Assembly: GCF_029867415.1 (NCBI RefSeq)
Contig: NC_081183.1
Coordinates: forward strand, 139,709,951-139,773,950
Direction of reading: 5' to 3'
DNA from: Vicia villosa
Taxonomy: Eukaryota > Streptophyta > Magnoliopsida > Fabales > Fabaceae
DNA: 64,000 nucleotides
In this document: piece by piece, positions 10,813 through 22,852 of the stretch
Layout: each line of letters begins with the position of its first letter
How positions within the stretch are numbered: the stretch's first letter is position 1
The notes under the pieces: model-generated
What the model was told of the DNA's origin: nothing
Seen by the model: the letters and a program-made list of their open reading frames with translations, nothing else
Databases searched by the model: none
Translations under genes and position numbers: made by a program

Positions 10813-13800
10813 TTTTTTTTGACAGAAACAAATTTAACTGCTTTCATTAATCAAATAAGGAGTAATACAAGGAGGAATTACATCAAACATATAGCGTCGA
10901 GACCAAGAATTGGCCGCCTTAGCTAAGGTATGGGCAACCATATTCGCTTGACGCTTGATAAACTTAACCTCAAAGTAGGGGAAATCTAATAGCAACAGCT
11001 TAATAGAATTAATAATAGAAAAAAACTCAGAGCTACCCGGCTCCCGGCTTATTAGATGTAAGGGCTTGGACCACCTGTTGGGAATCACTTTCAAAAATTG
11101 TCGGAGTATTATGAAACATAATAACAGAATGAATTGCTTCCTTAAGAGCTAAGGCCTCCGCTTCCAACACCGAAAAGTTACTACTACCCCAAGCCGTACC
11201 CGCGGCAACAAAGTTACCATGATCGTTACGCATACACCACCCTCGATTCGTAGTCCCTACACGCTTGTTGAAAGCGGCATCCACATTACATTTGAAGCTA
11301 CCAATAGGAGGCGGGTACCATGAAGCCACTTCTCCGTTATCTAACTGCGGCGCCCGAATATTTTGGGCTATAAACCAATCTTGCCACTTATGGAATGCTA
11401 ACCAACCAAGTTTGGAAGCATCTTCCTCTTCATTATGCCACACAAAGTCATTCCTATTCTTCCATAACCCTTCCAACATAACCGCCACTCTTCCTGCGGT
11501 AAACCTATCCTCCTTCATGCAAATATCGAATATAAAGGACCGGAGATCCTGGAAAGAATGGAGACGAGGAGAGATGATATTAGTAAGACCAGCCGACTGC
11601 CAACAAGAGAAAGTTTCCGAACAACCAACAAAAACATGCCAGTCGTCCTCATAATTATGACCACAAAACTGACAGATGGGATTACATGGTACATGATGTT
11701 GAATAAGACGCACCTTAGATGGGAGACAATCACTACAAATCCTCCAAAGAAGATGTTTCACTCGAGACGGAGCTGTTATATTCCAGAGATCACTCCAGTT
11801 TACTCCTTCCTCAACCAATCCCACACTTTCTTGATGCTTCCTCCAACTTCTATATCCCGATCGGACACTATAGTTACCACTTGCATCATCCTTCCAGATC
11901 ATACGGTCTTCGACCACTTCTTCTGACAACAGAACTTGTAAAATGTCACGAACCACTGAGTAATCAAACAAATCATGTAAAACTCCCATATTCCATTGTT
12001 TGACATTAGGTAGCAAAAGATCATTAATAGTTAAAGTATACACACCTTGAATTTGAGGGCCCATCAAACAACCTTCGCTAGTCCCTCTTAGCCATGGTTC
12101 ATTCATAATTCTTATGTTTCTACCATCACCAATCTGCCATCTACATCCAAGGGTAAGGACTTCTCTAGCCTTCCAAATACTCCGCCAAACGAAACTAGGA
12201 TTATAACCCACCTTCGCATCAAAAAAACTAGATCTCGGGAAGTACCTCGCTTTGAAGATTCTGGACACTAAAGCATTCGGATTAGACATGAGGAACCAGC
12301 CTTGCTTAGCCACCATAGCCAAGTTAAACGCCTTAAAATCCCGAAAACCCAAACCTCCCCCAGCTTTTGGACAAGTCAATCTATCCCAAGACTTCCATCT
12401 TATCCCCGTGTTATTAGAACCTCCGCCCCACCAAAACGAATTTAGCATTTTTTCAATCTCATTAACAACCACATTTGGGAGAATGAAGATGCTCATGATG
12501 TACGTTGGGATAGCTTGCAGAACTGACTTGATCATAACTTCTTTACCTGCTCTAGATAAGGACCGCCCTTTCCAAGAATTAATAAGCTTCCAAATGCGAC
12601 CCTTAATAAAATAAAAAATAGACCTCTTGCTCCTTCCAATCATAGATGGCAATCCCAAATATTTTCCTGTTCCCAGCACATGACAAACTCCCATAATATT
12701 TGCAAGATCCTGTTGCACCGGCACACTTAAATTGCGATTGAAGAACACTTCTGATTTTGTCAAATTAATCTCCTGGCCAGCTGCAACTGCATAAATATCG
12801 AGTACATTCATCAGGTGACTAACTTCAGTAAGATTTGCCCTGCAAAATAGAAAACAATCATCAGCAAAAAGTAGATGAGACACAATAGGTGCCCCTCTAC
12901 AAATTTGAATCCCGTGAATATTTCCGCTAGCCACCGAATTTTTAATCAGGGAAGATAGCCCTTCAGAGATCAGAATGAAAAGCTAGGGTGACAAAGGGTC
13001 CCCTTGTCTCAATCCTCTTCCTGGTTCAATAGGTCCAATGGCTTCCGAGTTAACAAGAACAGAATAGTGAACTGAAGTAACACACATCATCATCCAATGT
13101 ATCCATTTCTCCGCAAACCCCATCCTGTTTAGAACTCCTTTTAGAAAACCCCAATCCACCCGATCATAAGCTTTACTGATATCAATTTTAAGGGCCAGAT
13201 GCGCTTTATTGCCTTTCGTCCTTCTTTTGAGGGTATGTATAATTTATGTAGCAATCATAGCATTATTAAGAATGGATCTACCCTCCACGAACGCGGATTG
13301 CTCCTCTGACACGCATTTATCCAGAAGCACTTTCAGTCTATTAGCGAGAGCTTTCGAAACAATTTTATAAACCACATTGCACAATGAAATGGGTCTAAAA
13401 TCCTTCATAGACACAGGATTGACCCCTTTAGGGATCAGGCATATATTAGTATCGTTGATGGAGGGAGGAAAAAAACCACGCTCCAACCACGACGTCTCCG
13501 CGTCAAAAATGTCATTCCCACAAACATCCTAAAAGTTCTGGAAGAACGCCGGATTAAATCCATCTGGCCCCGGTGATTTATCTGGGTGCATAGCAGACAG
13601 GGCAGCATGGATTTCCTCTCTAGTCAGCGGCTGAATTAACTGATTATTGTCACTATCGTCGATTCTAGGAGAAATAAGATTAAGCACCGGTTCGTAATCA
13701 CCACTTCCAGCTTGAAACAAATTCTCAAAGTAGTTTTTTGCAATATCGTTAAGCTCTTTAGGATCATTACTATTGCTGCCATCCTCCTTCTGCAACATCT

Positions 13801-13924
13801 CAATTTTCTTGAATTTATTTCTCGCCGTCGTGGATTGGTGAAAGAACTCCATATTTAAATCACCGTCCCGTAACCAGTGCATTTTAGCTCGTTGCTTCCA
13901 ATACAAATCATCTTCTATTGAGTT
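10813..13924 (-). pseudogene. 5'-truncated L1-type LINE ORF2 (RT, zinc-binding, RNase H)
   Basis: Antisense LINE whose readable protein runs from 13,924 down to 10,834. Order: an RT fingers block near KSPGPDGFNPAFF, the [20 protein letters not shown] block, an [12 protein letters not shown] motif, the [10 protein letters not shown] motif, the catalytic FADD box (about 12,860), a zf-RVT region (ICQFCGH, about 11,660), and an RNase H-like domain with NVDAAF, EAEALALKEAI, ESDSQ and AHTLAKAA. The apurinic endonuclease expected at the N-terminus is missing, because the sequence stops at the hAT-type end at 13,925. Defects: in-frame stops at 13,529-13,531 (probably Trp to TAG), 13,244-13,246 and 12,983-12,985, and a frameshift from a 7-bp tandem duplication at 11,035-11,048. 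A T8 run at 10,813-10,820 is the complement of a short poly(A) tail and marks the 3' end. Confidence 0.85.
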
Positions 13925-14059
13925 CAGGGGCGGATGCATGTAGAAGGGTAAGGGGGCTCAAGCCCCCACAAAGGAAAATTACTTACATAATTTATATAAT
14001 ACATTATTTAAATAAATAATTATATTTGATAAAAAGTTCCACCTTGCCCCCAAGCCCAC
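13925..14059. mobile_element. Left part of a second hAT-type element, right end lost
   Basis: It begins CAGGGGCGGATGCATG, close to the hAT-type terminus at 5696, and interrupts the LINE reading frame. The interior is AT-rich and contains GGGGGCTCAAGCCCCC. No matching right-hand CCGCC..CTG terminus is present; the sequence changes abruptly into Ogre A leader near 14,060. The expected 8-bp duplication (ATTGAGTT at 13,917-13,924) therefore has no partner. Confidence 0.6.
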
Positions 14060-14794
14060 TTTTTTGTTATATGTGTGGTTCTGGTTCTGTTACTTGCGTG
14101 GTTCTGTTACAAGTGATACATTATGGACAAATCCTAACCCGGATTAAGTACACATAAGAAATAGGTGGAGGGTATAGTCATGTGCAGGCGCACGTGAGAA
14201 TCCTTCCGCTCAGTGGAGGTTCCTTGTTGGTAATATATGTTTAGCATGTTTCGTAGCGAAGACATTATTACTTTCATTGAACTGTAGAAGCTGAGTTGGC
14301 CGTAGAACCCCAACCCATCCTGGCCTTATTAGGTTGTGGTGCAGAAACTATTCAGGTGAAGACTTGGATTAGTTGTCATGCGGAGAACCACACTCAGACG
14401 AGTTTTTCTTGAGAATATTGCTGGCTCATGAGTTTAATTGTGGAAGGCCGGTAATATCCGAAAGAAAAATGTAGACTCTGACGTATCAGTAGAACATGTT
14501 GTGCAGGTGATTAACTAGAACTATCCCATTTTTGGTTCTCCGACCTCATGCTCGTGACTTTGGACCTTTGAACCTATGCGTTACCATGTTTGCGTTACCA
14601 TGCTTGTGTTATCATGTTTGTGTTACCATGTTTGCGCTACCATGTTTGCTTTACCATGTTTGAATATGTGGCATCCATGCATCCATGCATTCATACATTC
14701 ATTAAAAAACCCATCTTTTTCCATAAAAAAAAAAACATGATTTTTCCAAAAAAAATTTAGAGAATTTTCTTTGCAAACATTATAGGATTAAGTT
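14060..14794 (+). other. Ogre A leader with 14-bp minisatellite
   Basis: Untranslated leader between the truncation point and ORF1, alignable with the complement of 37,182-37,900 in Ogre B. Positions 14,577-14,670 carry about six copies of a ~14-bp unit of the type TTACCATGTTTGCG, followed by CCATGCAT repeats. The same array occurs in B at 37,313-37,405 with different copy details. No ORF of note. Confidence 0.8.
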
Positions 14795-16318
14795 ATGGAA
14801 AAAAGGTATACCAAAAAGTACGGTTTCAAAGCGCCTGATGTGGAAAAACTGATAGAGTTAGCATCTTCTGTACAAGATCCTTGTAATTTTAGGAAAAGTT
14901 ATGGAAAGCTTTTGCCTATTTTGAACACTCATGTTGATGAAGGACTTCTCAAAACTCTGGTTCAGTTCTATGATCCCGTCTACCGGTGTTTCACCTTTCT
15001 AGACTACCAGTTGGTACCGACCTTGGAAGAATATGCCAATCTTTTGGGTATTCCTGTGTCTGACAAAATACCCTTCAATGGTTTGGAAGCCATTCCTAAG
15101 TCACACATCATTGCAGCAAGTACCCATTTGAAAAAGTCTGAAGTAGAGAGTAATTGGACTACCAAAGGAAACCTCCCGGGTTTAACTTCACACTTCCTAA
15201 TAAAGAAAGCCTTTGATTTCATCGAAACTGGTAGCATGATAGCTTTTGAAGCTATACTAGCCTTGCTCATCTATGGGTTGGTTCTGTCTCCCAATGTCGA
15301 CAACTTTGTTGATATCAATGCCATAAAGATTTTTTTGATTGGGAATCCTGTTCCGACTTTGCTTGGTGACATGTATTTCTCTGTCCATCATAGGAATCGC
15401 CAAGGCGGTGGAATCATTGTATGTTGTGCACCTTTGTTGTTCAAATGGATTGTTTCACACTTACCTGAGTCTCCTATTTTCACAGAAAACCGAGAAGGCT
15501 TGCGTTGGCCTCGAAGACTTATGTCTCTTACTAATAATGATATTCATTGGTATACCTTGGCTCGCTGTGGTACAGAAACCATTGAAAGTTGTGGAGAATT
15601 CGCCAACGTACCCCTCATTGGTACACAAGGAGGAATTAACTACAATCCGGTCCTAGCCCGACGACAACTCGGGTATGCAAATTCAACTAAACCCGTTGGT
15701 CCCACAGTGGAAGGTTACTTCTACCGAGAAGGGGATAATCCTAAAAGGTTGAAAACAAGAATGGTGAGAGCTTGGTACGACGTCCGATGGAAAGAAAAAG
15801 GTGAGGCGAGAAATTGCATTGCCATGGACGCCTACACCTGCTGGGTAAAGAAAAGAGCAAAAGAGTTCCAAATGCCTTATGCTTATGAAAAACCCATGTT
15901 TCCTGCAGTGTCTCAACGACCCAACATTCCCACTATGGAGGAATACCAAGACACTTTGGCTAAGATGAAGGTAGAAAAAGACGCTTGGGAAGAAAAGTTT
16001 CGTAGAACTGATGTGGAAAATAGAAAGTTGAAGAAAAGAGTGAAAGATCACGAAGAAACTCTCTATTATCAAGATGGATGGCTCATGAGCAAAGATGAGA
16101 AGATTCGTCAGAAAGACGCTGCAATCAAGAGGTACATCAAAGAAAGCAAGAAAAATCTTGAAGGTTCAACAAGCAACGCTCCGACTCCTGATGATTGGAA
16201 GAATGTTGTTGACAAACTGAGGACCGAAAAGGCCGAATTGAAAGCTTACTATGGGAAAGAAATCATGAAGCTCAAGCTGCACAATGCATTTGGTTCTTCG
16301 TCTGATGGAGATGTTTAG
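14795..16318 (+). CDS. Ogre A ORF1 protein (DUF7745-like, coiled-coil)
   Basis: 507 codons, uninterrupted, and alignable along its whole length with B ORF1 (35,658-37,181). Ogre elements are known for an extra ORF upstream of gag whose function is not established. Residues about 20-350 form a plant DUF7745/mobile-domain-like region with PVYRCFTF, LVPTLEEYANLLGIP and GLRWPRRLMSL blocks. Residues about 380-490 are rich in Lys/Glu with heptad-like spacing (KMKVEKDAWEEKFRR, ENRKLKKRVKDHEE), suggesting a coiled coil. No zinc finger, transmembrane segment or known catalytic motif is visible. The start at 14,795 matches the start in B. Although the rest of Ogre A is broken, this ORF is still open. 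I infer a structural or nucleic-acid-associated role only weakly. Confidence 0.85.
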   Translation: MEKRYTKKYGFKAPDVEKLIELASSVQDPCNFRKSYGKLLPILNTHVDEGLLKTLVQFYDPVYRCFTFLDYQLVPTLEEYANLLGIPVSDKIPFNGLEAIPKSHIIAASTHLKKSEVESNWTTKGNLPGLTSHFLIKKAFDFIETGSMIAFEAILALLIYGLVLSPNVDNFVDINAIKIFLIGNPVPTLLGDMYFSVHHRNRQGGGIIVCCAPLLFKWIVSHLPESPIFTENREGLRWPRRLMSLTNNDIHWYTLARCGTETIESCGEFANVPLIGTQGGINYNPVLARRQLGYANSTKPVGPTVEGYFYREGDNPKRLKTRMVRAWYDVRWKEKGEARNCIAMDAYTCWVKKRAKEFQMPYAYEKPMFPAVSQRPNIPTMEEYQDTLAKMKVEKDAWEEKFRRTDVENRKLKKRVKDHEETLYYQDGWLMSKDEKIRQKDAAIKRYIKESKKNLEGSTSNAPTPDDWKNVVDKLRTEKAELKAYYGKEIMKLKLHNAFGSSSDGDV

Positions 16319-16645
16319 GATTTGTTTAGCTTTTTTATTTATCATTTGCTTTTGTAAGGAGCTACGCTCCAATGTTGTAACATTTCCCATTATTGCAATA
16401 AAAAAAATGAATGAATAAAAGATTTGTTTGTGTTCAAATGTTTGCAAGAAAATAATCTTTAAAATATTTGGAAAAATCATAAATTTCTTTTTGCATACAT
16501 CATTCTGCATATCGAGTCTGTTGTATAGAGTCTCATCTTTTGGACCTTTCTCCATTAGATCGTCAAGCTGTCGCGTCTCAAAGTTTCTCGACCGCGTTCG
16601 CAATCAGATCACAGATACAATACTCGTTCAAGCAGAAGAAGAGTA
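16319..16645 (+). other. Spacer between Ogre A ORF1 and gag
   Basis: 327 bases without coding potential, containing AATAAA/AATGAATAAAA words near 16,398-16,420, shortly after the ORF1 stop. These look like plant poly(A) signals and could end an ORF1-only transcript, but that is inference. Ogre B has the same arrangement at 35,333-35,657. Confidence 0.6.
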
Positions 16646-17914
16646 ATGGAACACTCTGAACAAGAGAATATTGAGCTTCGTGGTACAGTGACCACCCTTC
16701 AGGAAAAGTTGGAAAGTCTCACTACTCTGGTTGACTCCTTAATGGCCGCACAGAATCAGCCGCCGCCACCCAACAGTCAAGCGACGGTAACATCTGAAGT
16801 CACTACTCCAGTTTCTACAGTTGCGTTCGGTATTCCATCTTTCTCCATGCCCGAAGGTTGGGGCCCGCCTTTCACCTTTGGTGCAGGTTTTCGCCATAAT
16901 TTCTCTGGGGTTCAAACAGCTACAACTGAAGCGTCTGCTACGCAAGGTTCGGCGTTTATTCCACATTCAGGGGTAACTTTTTCCCAAATCACTATGGCAC
17001 TTTCTCAACCCACTATGACGGTTCCGACCCCTACGGTTCACACTGTTCCTTATGATGGCAATGAGATTTATCATGATCAAGGTGATAGCACAAATCAGCG
17101 TAATCTTGTGGGAGATCTCCAAGAGCAGTTTAACAAGATGCAGCTGGAAGTTAAAGCTATCCGTGGAAAAGATTTGTTTGGAAAGAATGCCCAGGAGCTA
17201 TGTTTGGTTCCCAGTGTACAAATACCTGCTAAATTCAAGGTCCCTGACTTTGAGAAGTACAAAGGTAGTTCTTGTCCACAAAGCCATCTTGTGATGTATG
17301 CTAGAAAGATGTCTACTTATGCAGATAATCATCAGTTGCTTATCCATTACTTTCAAGACAGTTTGACTGGTGCCGCACTGAAGTGGTACACAGGCTTGGA
17401 TAGCACTAATATTCGAACATTCAATGACCTAGGTGAGGCCTTTGTCCGACAATACAAGTATAACTCGGATATGGCTCCGGACAGAGATCAGCTTCGATCC
17501 ATGGCTCAGAAAGACCATGAAGCTTTCAAAGAGTATGCCCAACGATGGAGAGAAACTGCTGCTCAGATTAATCCACCGTTAAAAGAGAAAGAGATGACAA
17601 AGATCTTCTTGAATACTCTCAGTCCGTTTTATTATGAACGCATGATTGCTAGTGCTCCAAGTGATTTCACCGAAATGGTAAACATGGGTATGCGTTTAGA
17701 AGAAGGAGTCCGAACCGGACGCCTAACTAAAGAAGGTGGATCTTCAAGCGGAACCAAAAAGTTCGAAAGTGGTTTCCAAAAGAAGAAGGAACAAAGTGTT
17801 GACATGGTATCCCAAGGGAGGCCAAGAGGAAATGTCAATCGTCAACAACAGGTTGCTGCTATTGCACCAGCCGTTCATACCGCACCGAATCCGGGGTTTA
17901 CTCCGCAGTTTCAA

Positions 17915-17917
17915 TAA
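17915..17917 (+). other. Premature stop in Ogre A gag
   Basis: TAA within CAA-TAA-CAA-CAG, where Ogre B has CAA-CAA-CAG. It cuts A gag to 423 residues, before the knuckle and protease. Confidence 0.9.
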
Positions 17918-20516
17918 CAACAGCCTCGACCACAGGCTCAGCAGTTTAACAATAATCAGAATCGTGTGCAAAGAGCTCCACAGTTTGATCCGATTCCAAT
18001 GACCTACACAGAATTGTACCCTGCTTTGATTGAAAGAGGTCTTGTTCAAACTAAAGCACCACCACCAGTACCTGAGAAACTTCCATGGTGGTACAAAGCT
18101 GAGGTCTCATGCCCTTATCATCAAGGAGCACCTGGCCATGATCTTGAGCATTGCATAGCTTTGAAATATGAAGTTCAGAGGTTGGTTAGATCTAATCTCC
18201 TCTCTTTCAGAAATTTGAATCCTAATGTGCAAGCAAATCCGCTGCCCAATCATGGAGGGCATGTTGTAAACATGGTGTATGGATGTCCTGGTCCATACCG
18301 AGTCTATAATATCAATTACTTAAGAGCCGATTTGGTACAAATGCACGCCACTCTCTGTCGAGGGCCGAGTTTTCGCCAGCATCAATACGGTTCTTGTAGC
18401 ATATGTTGTGTAGATCCTCATGGATGTTCGATTGTGAGAAGAGATCTCCAAGTGCTGTTGGATAATGGTACTATTCAGATCTACCGAAATAGGGATGAAA
18501 ATGAAGTTAACATGATAGGATGTTATCCGCATGAGCTTTTAGTCTCAGATATCAACTCGGAAATGCCTAAAGTTAACGTCATCATTCCTCATTTCAACAT
18601 GCCCGAGCGCATAGAAGTTACTTACAACAAGCCAAGGGTTCCTGTTGCTCCTTTGATCATTTGTCTACCTGGACCTGTTCCTTATGACTCTGACAAGGCA
18701 GTTCCATACAACTACAATGCAACAATGATAAAGAATGGACAAGAAGTTCCTTTACCAACTCTCTCATCTGTCGTAAACATCGCTGATGTGAGTCGAGTAA
18801 CAAGAAGTGGACGTGTGTATACTCCACTACCTTCAAAGCAACCTGTTGCTCCTGCAACCGGACAAAATCCTGTCAATGTTCCAGTGGGAAATCCTGTGGA
18901 AACTCCTGTCAGTAATACAAACACTGATGTTGGTCAATCCAGTGGAACCAATGTCAATCCTGACTTTGACGAAATTTTGAAGCTTATCAAAAGAAGTGAA
19001 TACAAGATTGTGGATCAGCTTATGCAGACTCCTTCAAAAATCTCAATACTTTCATTGCTGTTGAATTCAGAAGCCCACAGGGAAGCCCTGATGAGAGTTT
19101 TGGATCAGGCTTTTGTAGACCATGATGTGACTGTTGATCACTTTGATGGGATAATAGCCAACATAACAGCTTGTAACAATTTAAGCTTCTGTGATGAAGA
19201 ACTCCCCGAGGAGGGTAAAAATCACAATCTTGCATTGCACATTTCTATGAACTGTCAGTCAGACTCTTTGTCCAATGTGTTGGTAGACACCGGATCTTCC
19301 TTGAATGTGACGCCAAAGACGACTCTTGCTCGCTTGTCTTACCAAGGAATGCCTATGAAATTCAGTGGTGTAGTAGTCAAAGCATTTGATGGATCGCGAA
19401 AATCTGTTATTGGCGAAGTCAACCTTCCCATGACAATTGGTCCACATACATTTCAAATCACCTTCCAGGTCATGGACATTCAAGCTGCTTATAGCTGTCT
19501 ATTAGGACGACCATGGATCCATGAAGCAGGGGCGGTAACTTCTACGCTCCATCAAAAGTTAAAATTTGTAACAAATGGAAAATTGGTAACGATAAGTGGA
19601 GAACAAGCCTTGATGGTGAGCCATTTGTCCAATTTCTCTTTCATTAGTGCCGATGATGTGGAAGGAATGCAGTTCCAAGGTCTCTCTTTAGAAGACGAAT
19701 CTTCCAAGAAGAAAGCATCAATCTCTTCATACAAAGAGACGGTGAAAGTAGTAAAAGATGGAACTACCACTGGCTGGGGGCAAGTTGTGATCCCTGCCAA
19801 GAATGAAACTAGAGCAGGACTCGGATGTTCACCAACATTCTCAAACTGCACCAATAAGGATGAAACCCTTCGTCCGATCAAAGAAACATTCATTAGTGGA
19901 GGATTCCTTAACCCAATTCCTCAAGAGGTTAATGTCCTTATCGAAGAATGCATCGAAGAAGGTCTACCTGATCCTGAAGAAGAATGGAAATGTTATCTCA
20001 ATGACTCGGGATATATATCTCAGGAAGAACCATATCCTCCTTCGGAGAAACCCAAAGGCAAAGAAACTAAGCCTGTTCCTGCAGAGATATGGGACACCTT
20101 GGGACAACCAAGTGGAAAATTTGATTATATGGTGAAATACACTGCACCTGAAAGTTCAAAGATTGCGATTGAAGATATCCAACCAACTGGATGGGGAGAT
20201 TCCTTTGAATATAATAGTCAACCAGAAGAGGCTTATCAGCCCTGTCAATTTTCTCAGCAGCCTGAAATTACTGAAGATTTCAGCTTCAATGCACCTGCCA
20301 AGATTTATAATCCTGAAGATGGTTATTATCACATAAATGCCATTTTTGAAGATGAAGGGGAAGATGGTCCCGCAACTGACTCGGAAAGTGTCGCTGACAA
20401 TGAGTCTCTTCATCCTGAAGACTGGGAAATACATCCTGAAAATTCTGAAGATTGTGACTCATCTTATGCTCTTCAAGAAGTAGAAGAAGACCGTTTCAAC
20501 TCTACAAAGAACAAGG

Positions 20517-20521
20517 GTGAC
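20517..20521. repeat. Target-site duplication of Ogre B, left copy
   Basis: GTGAC immediately before the LTR end TGTCGCGGG. The partner is at 42,933-42,937. Five bases is the usual duplication for Ty3/gypsy integrases. Confidence 0.95.
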
Positions 20522-21208
20522 TGTCGCGGGCGAAAAATCGTTTTGTTCCTCTTTTTTGTGGGATGAGACACCTGATGCCTTCTTTGGGCTCGAGTGCTCA
20601 TAAAAAATGATTTTTCTTTGTTTCGACCAAACTTTTTATTATTTCCAAAGGAGGAAAAGGAAAAAAGCTGCAATAACCTAAAAGTGGGGGGAGAGATCTT
20701 TGGGTAAGAGGGTTGGTTATACGAAGGGAAGGTATTAGCACCCAACGTATCTATAGTACTCTATAGGTTTCTTTGCTTTGTTTTTCATTCCATGTTATTG
20801 AGAGGTTCTTGTGAAATAGGTGGGACCTAAGGTGTTTGTTTGATTATGCTCGCAAAGATCATCGCGATCCTCTGCATACATATCCCTTAGAGGGAATCAG
20901 AGCATCTGTAGCTCGGGGTCTACGGGTACTAAGGTTTGAATGGTTTTTTTTGTTTTGTTTTGCTCGCCAAGGATCGACCTTGTGCCTACGTATTCTCAAA
21001 GGGATGTTGAGAAAGTCAGAGCAATCGTAGTTCTCACTTATGCTAGTGGAAGCAAAGGAAAATAGACAAATGTCGTCTAAATGCTAGATGTATCTAATCT
21101 ATATCATCACATACATCTGTTTGTTTTTTGTTTGAAAATCTTTTCATTATAAGCCCGGGGCCATGCCACTTAGGGTGCTTAGAATGATAAAGATGTTTTT
21201 GTTTAACC

Positions 21209-21385
21209 AGCCTTGTGGCAAAAGTTTCAATGAAGTCAGCCTTGTGACAAAAAGTTTGATTAATCAGCCAGCCTTGTGGCAAAAGTTTCAATGAAGTCAG
21301 CCTTGTGACAAAAACTTTGATTAATCATCCAGTACGGTGGTAAAACAGTTTGATTGATTAGCCAGCCTTGTGGCAAAAAGTTTGA
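21209..21385. repeat. ~30-bp tandem repeat in Ogre B 3' LTR
   Basis: Six imperfect copies of CAGCCTTGTGGCAAAAGTTT-type units, alternating GGC/GAC variants. Counterparts are at 38,683-38,859 and, complemented, at about 53,755-53,965 in the A LTR, so the array is an old feature of the family. Confidence 0.85.
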
Positions 21386-21494
21386 TTGATTGATTGATTG
21401 TTTGTGATGATATAGAAGAGATACTCCTAGCATAGAGATGAAAAATGTCTAATCTCCTAGGGTATTTGTTTTGGATATTTGGGATGCTTATAAG

Positions 21495-21765
21495 AAGCCC
21501 GTGGGTCCTTGTACGAAGCCCAAGAGGAGGCTATCCAAGGGTCCTTGCATTGTAAGCCCAAGAGGAGGCTATGGGAGGGACAATCCAGGGTCCTTGCATT
21601 GTAAGCCCAAGAGGAGGCTATGGGAGGGTCACTCGTTTGTACAAAGCCCAAGGGGAGGCATGGTATAGTTGGTTTGAGCTCTTAGAGCGATTTCACCAGG
21701 AAACCATACTCTATGTCCTAACCTAAACTAGTGGAGATTCTTTGCACGAAGCCCAATAGGAGGCT
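21495..21765. repeat. Short tandem repeats, AAGCCCAAGAGGAGGCTAT type
   Basis: Five imperfect copies around AAGCCCAAGAGGAGGCTAT, two of them followed by GGGAGGG and GGGTCCTTGCATTG. The same array is at 38,969-39,240 and, complemented, at 53,365-53,640. Confidence 0.85.
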
Positions 21766-22852
21766 ATGGGGAACCTAGTGTTATACTAAGTTGAACAAGC
21801 ACACATATCACACATATGAACAAACATGAACAAGTATGAACAAACATGAACAGGTATGAACAATTATATATATGACAAAGTGTGTGTATATAATGGAGTT
21901 TATGAAGGAAATATACCTGTAAGCATGATCCATTTGTATACACAGGGGTTCGGGACTTATACTCGAGGATAGGTCCACTTGAGTTTATTCAAAGCTGTGT
22001 AAACAGGTATTTACAAAGGGCTTGGGACTTATACCTACATGGAGGCCCATGGTATTTTTGGGAAGTTTTGAAGAAACCTTCATTTTTGGTTTGTTATTCA
22101 AAGTTTAAAAATCAAACTGATCGAGATATGTACAAAAGGCGTACAATGAAATACCTAATTTCATGTACTGGAATGGGTATGTACAAAAGGGGCTTGGGAC
22201 TTATACCTACATGGAGGCCCATGGTATATTGAAAAGTTTTGAAGTTTCTTTGAAGTTTTGTTGTTTTGAAAATGATTTGAAAATTGTTTGAAAAGATTTT
22301 ATTTTGAAGAAGTTTTATTGTTTTGAAAACTGTACAAAAAAAGAAAAGAAATGGGACTTACACTCTCTAATATTCGAGAGGCCCCACTCCGTTTTGAAAA
22401 TCAATTGATCAATTAAAAAGATTTAATCAATAGTTTTCTTTGAAAATCAAAAGAAAATGGTTTATCGTTTTTGAAAAGAATCGCGATCGCTTATTTAAAA
22501 TGATTTGAATTTTGAAAGAAGTTAATTTAATCAAGATAAACAAAAAGATTGTCTTAAATTGACACTTAGATGATTAGGGTTTGCTCAAAAAATATTTACA
22601 AGTGATTAAATTTGAGAAATCAAGTGAAAAACAATATTTAAAAGTATTAAAAAACACTTAAAATATGTTATTTTAAACTTAATTAAAAATGTATTAAACA
22701 AATATATTTTTGTGATTTTTTTTGATATTCATAAAATACATATATAAAATAATAAGTGTGTAAAAAATGAATAAAAAATGAGTTAATTTGATTGGTTAAA
22801 TTAATGGTTGAAGTTGTGAAGAAAATGAAGAGAAATAGTGATAAAAAAGAAG

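Larger units (their letters stand above)
16646..20521 (+). pseudogene. Ogre A gag-protease, 5' part (stop at 17,915)
   Basis: Homologous throughout to B gag-pro (31,307-35,332). An N-terminal leucine-rich heptad stretch is followed by a Pro/Thr-rich linker, the Retrotrans_gag core (ALKWYTGL, FVRQYKYN, FKEYAQRWRE blocks), a CPYHQGAPGHDLEHC knuckle-like motif and an aspartic protease with DTGSSLN (catalytic Asp codon 19,286-19,288). In-frame TAA at 17,915-17,917 lies in a glutamine run; B lacks this codon altogether, so it entered A as an extra triplet or B lost one. Reading is otherwise open to 20,521, where Ogre B is inserted; the last five bases GTGAC are repeated at 42,933-42,937 and the frame resumes at 42,938. 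Confidence 0.9.

Noticed and set aside
11265..12614. Several plus-strand ORFs of 90-130 codons
   Set aside because: They lie opposite the LINE coding strand and have no family resemblance; shadows of the LINE frame.
21209..21385. CRISPR-like array
   Set aside because: Spacing is irregular, the intervening sequence is not unique, and the context is a plant LTR.
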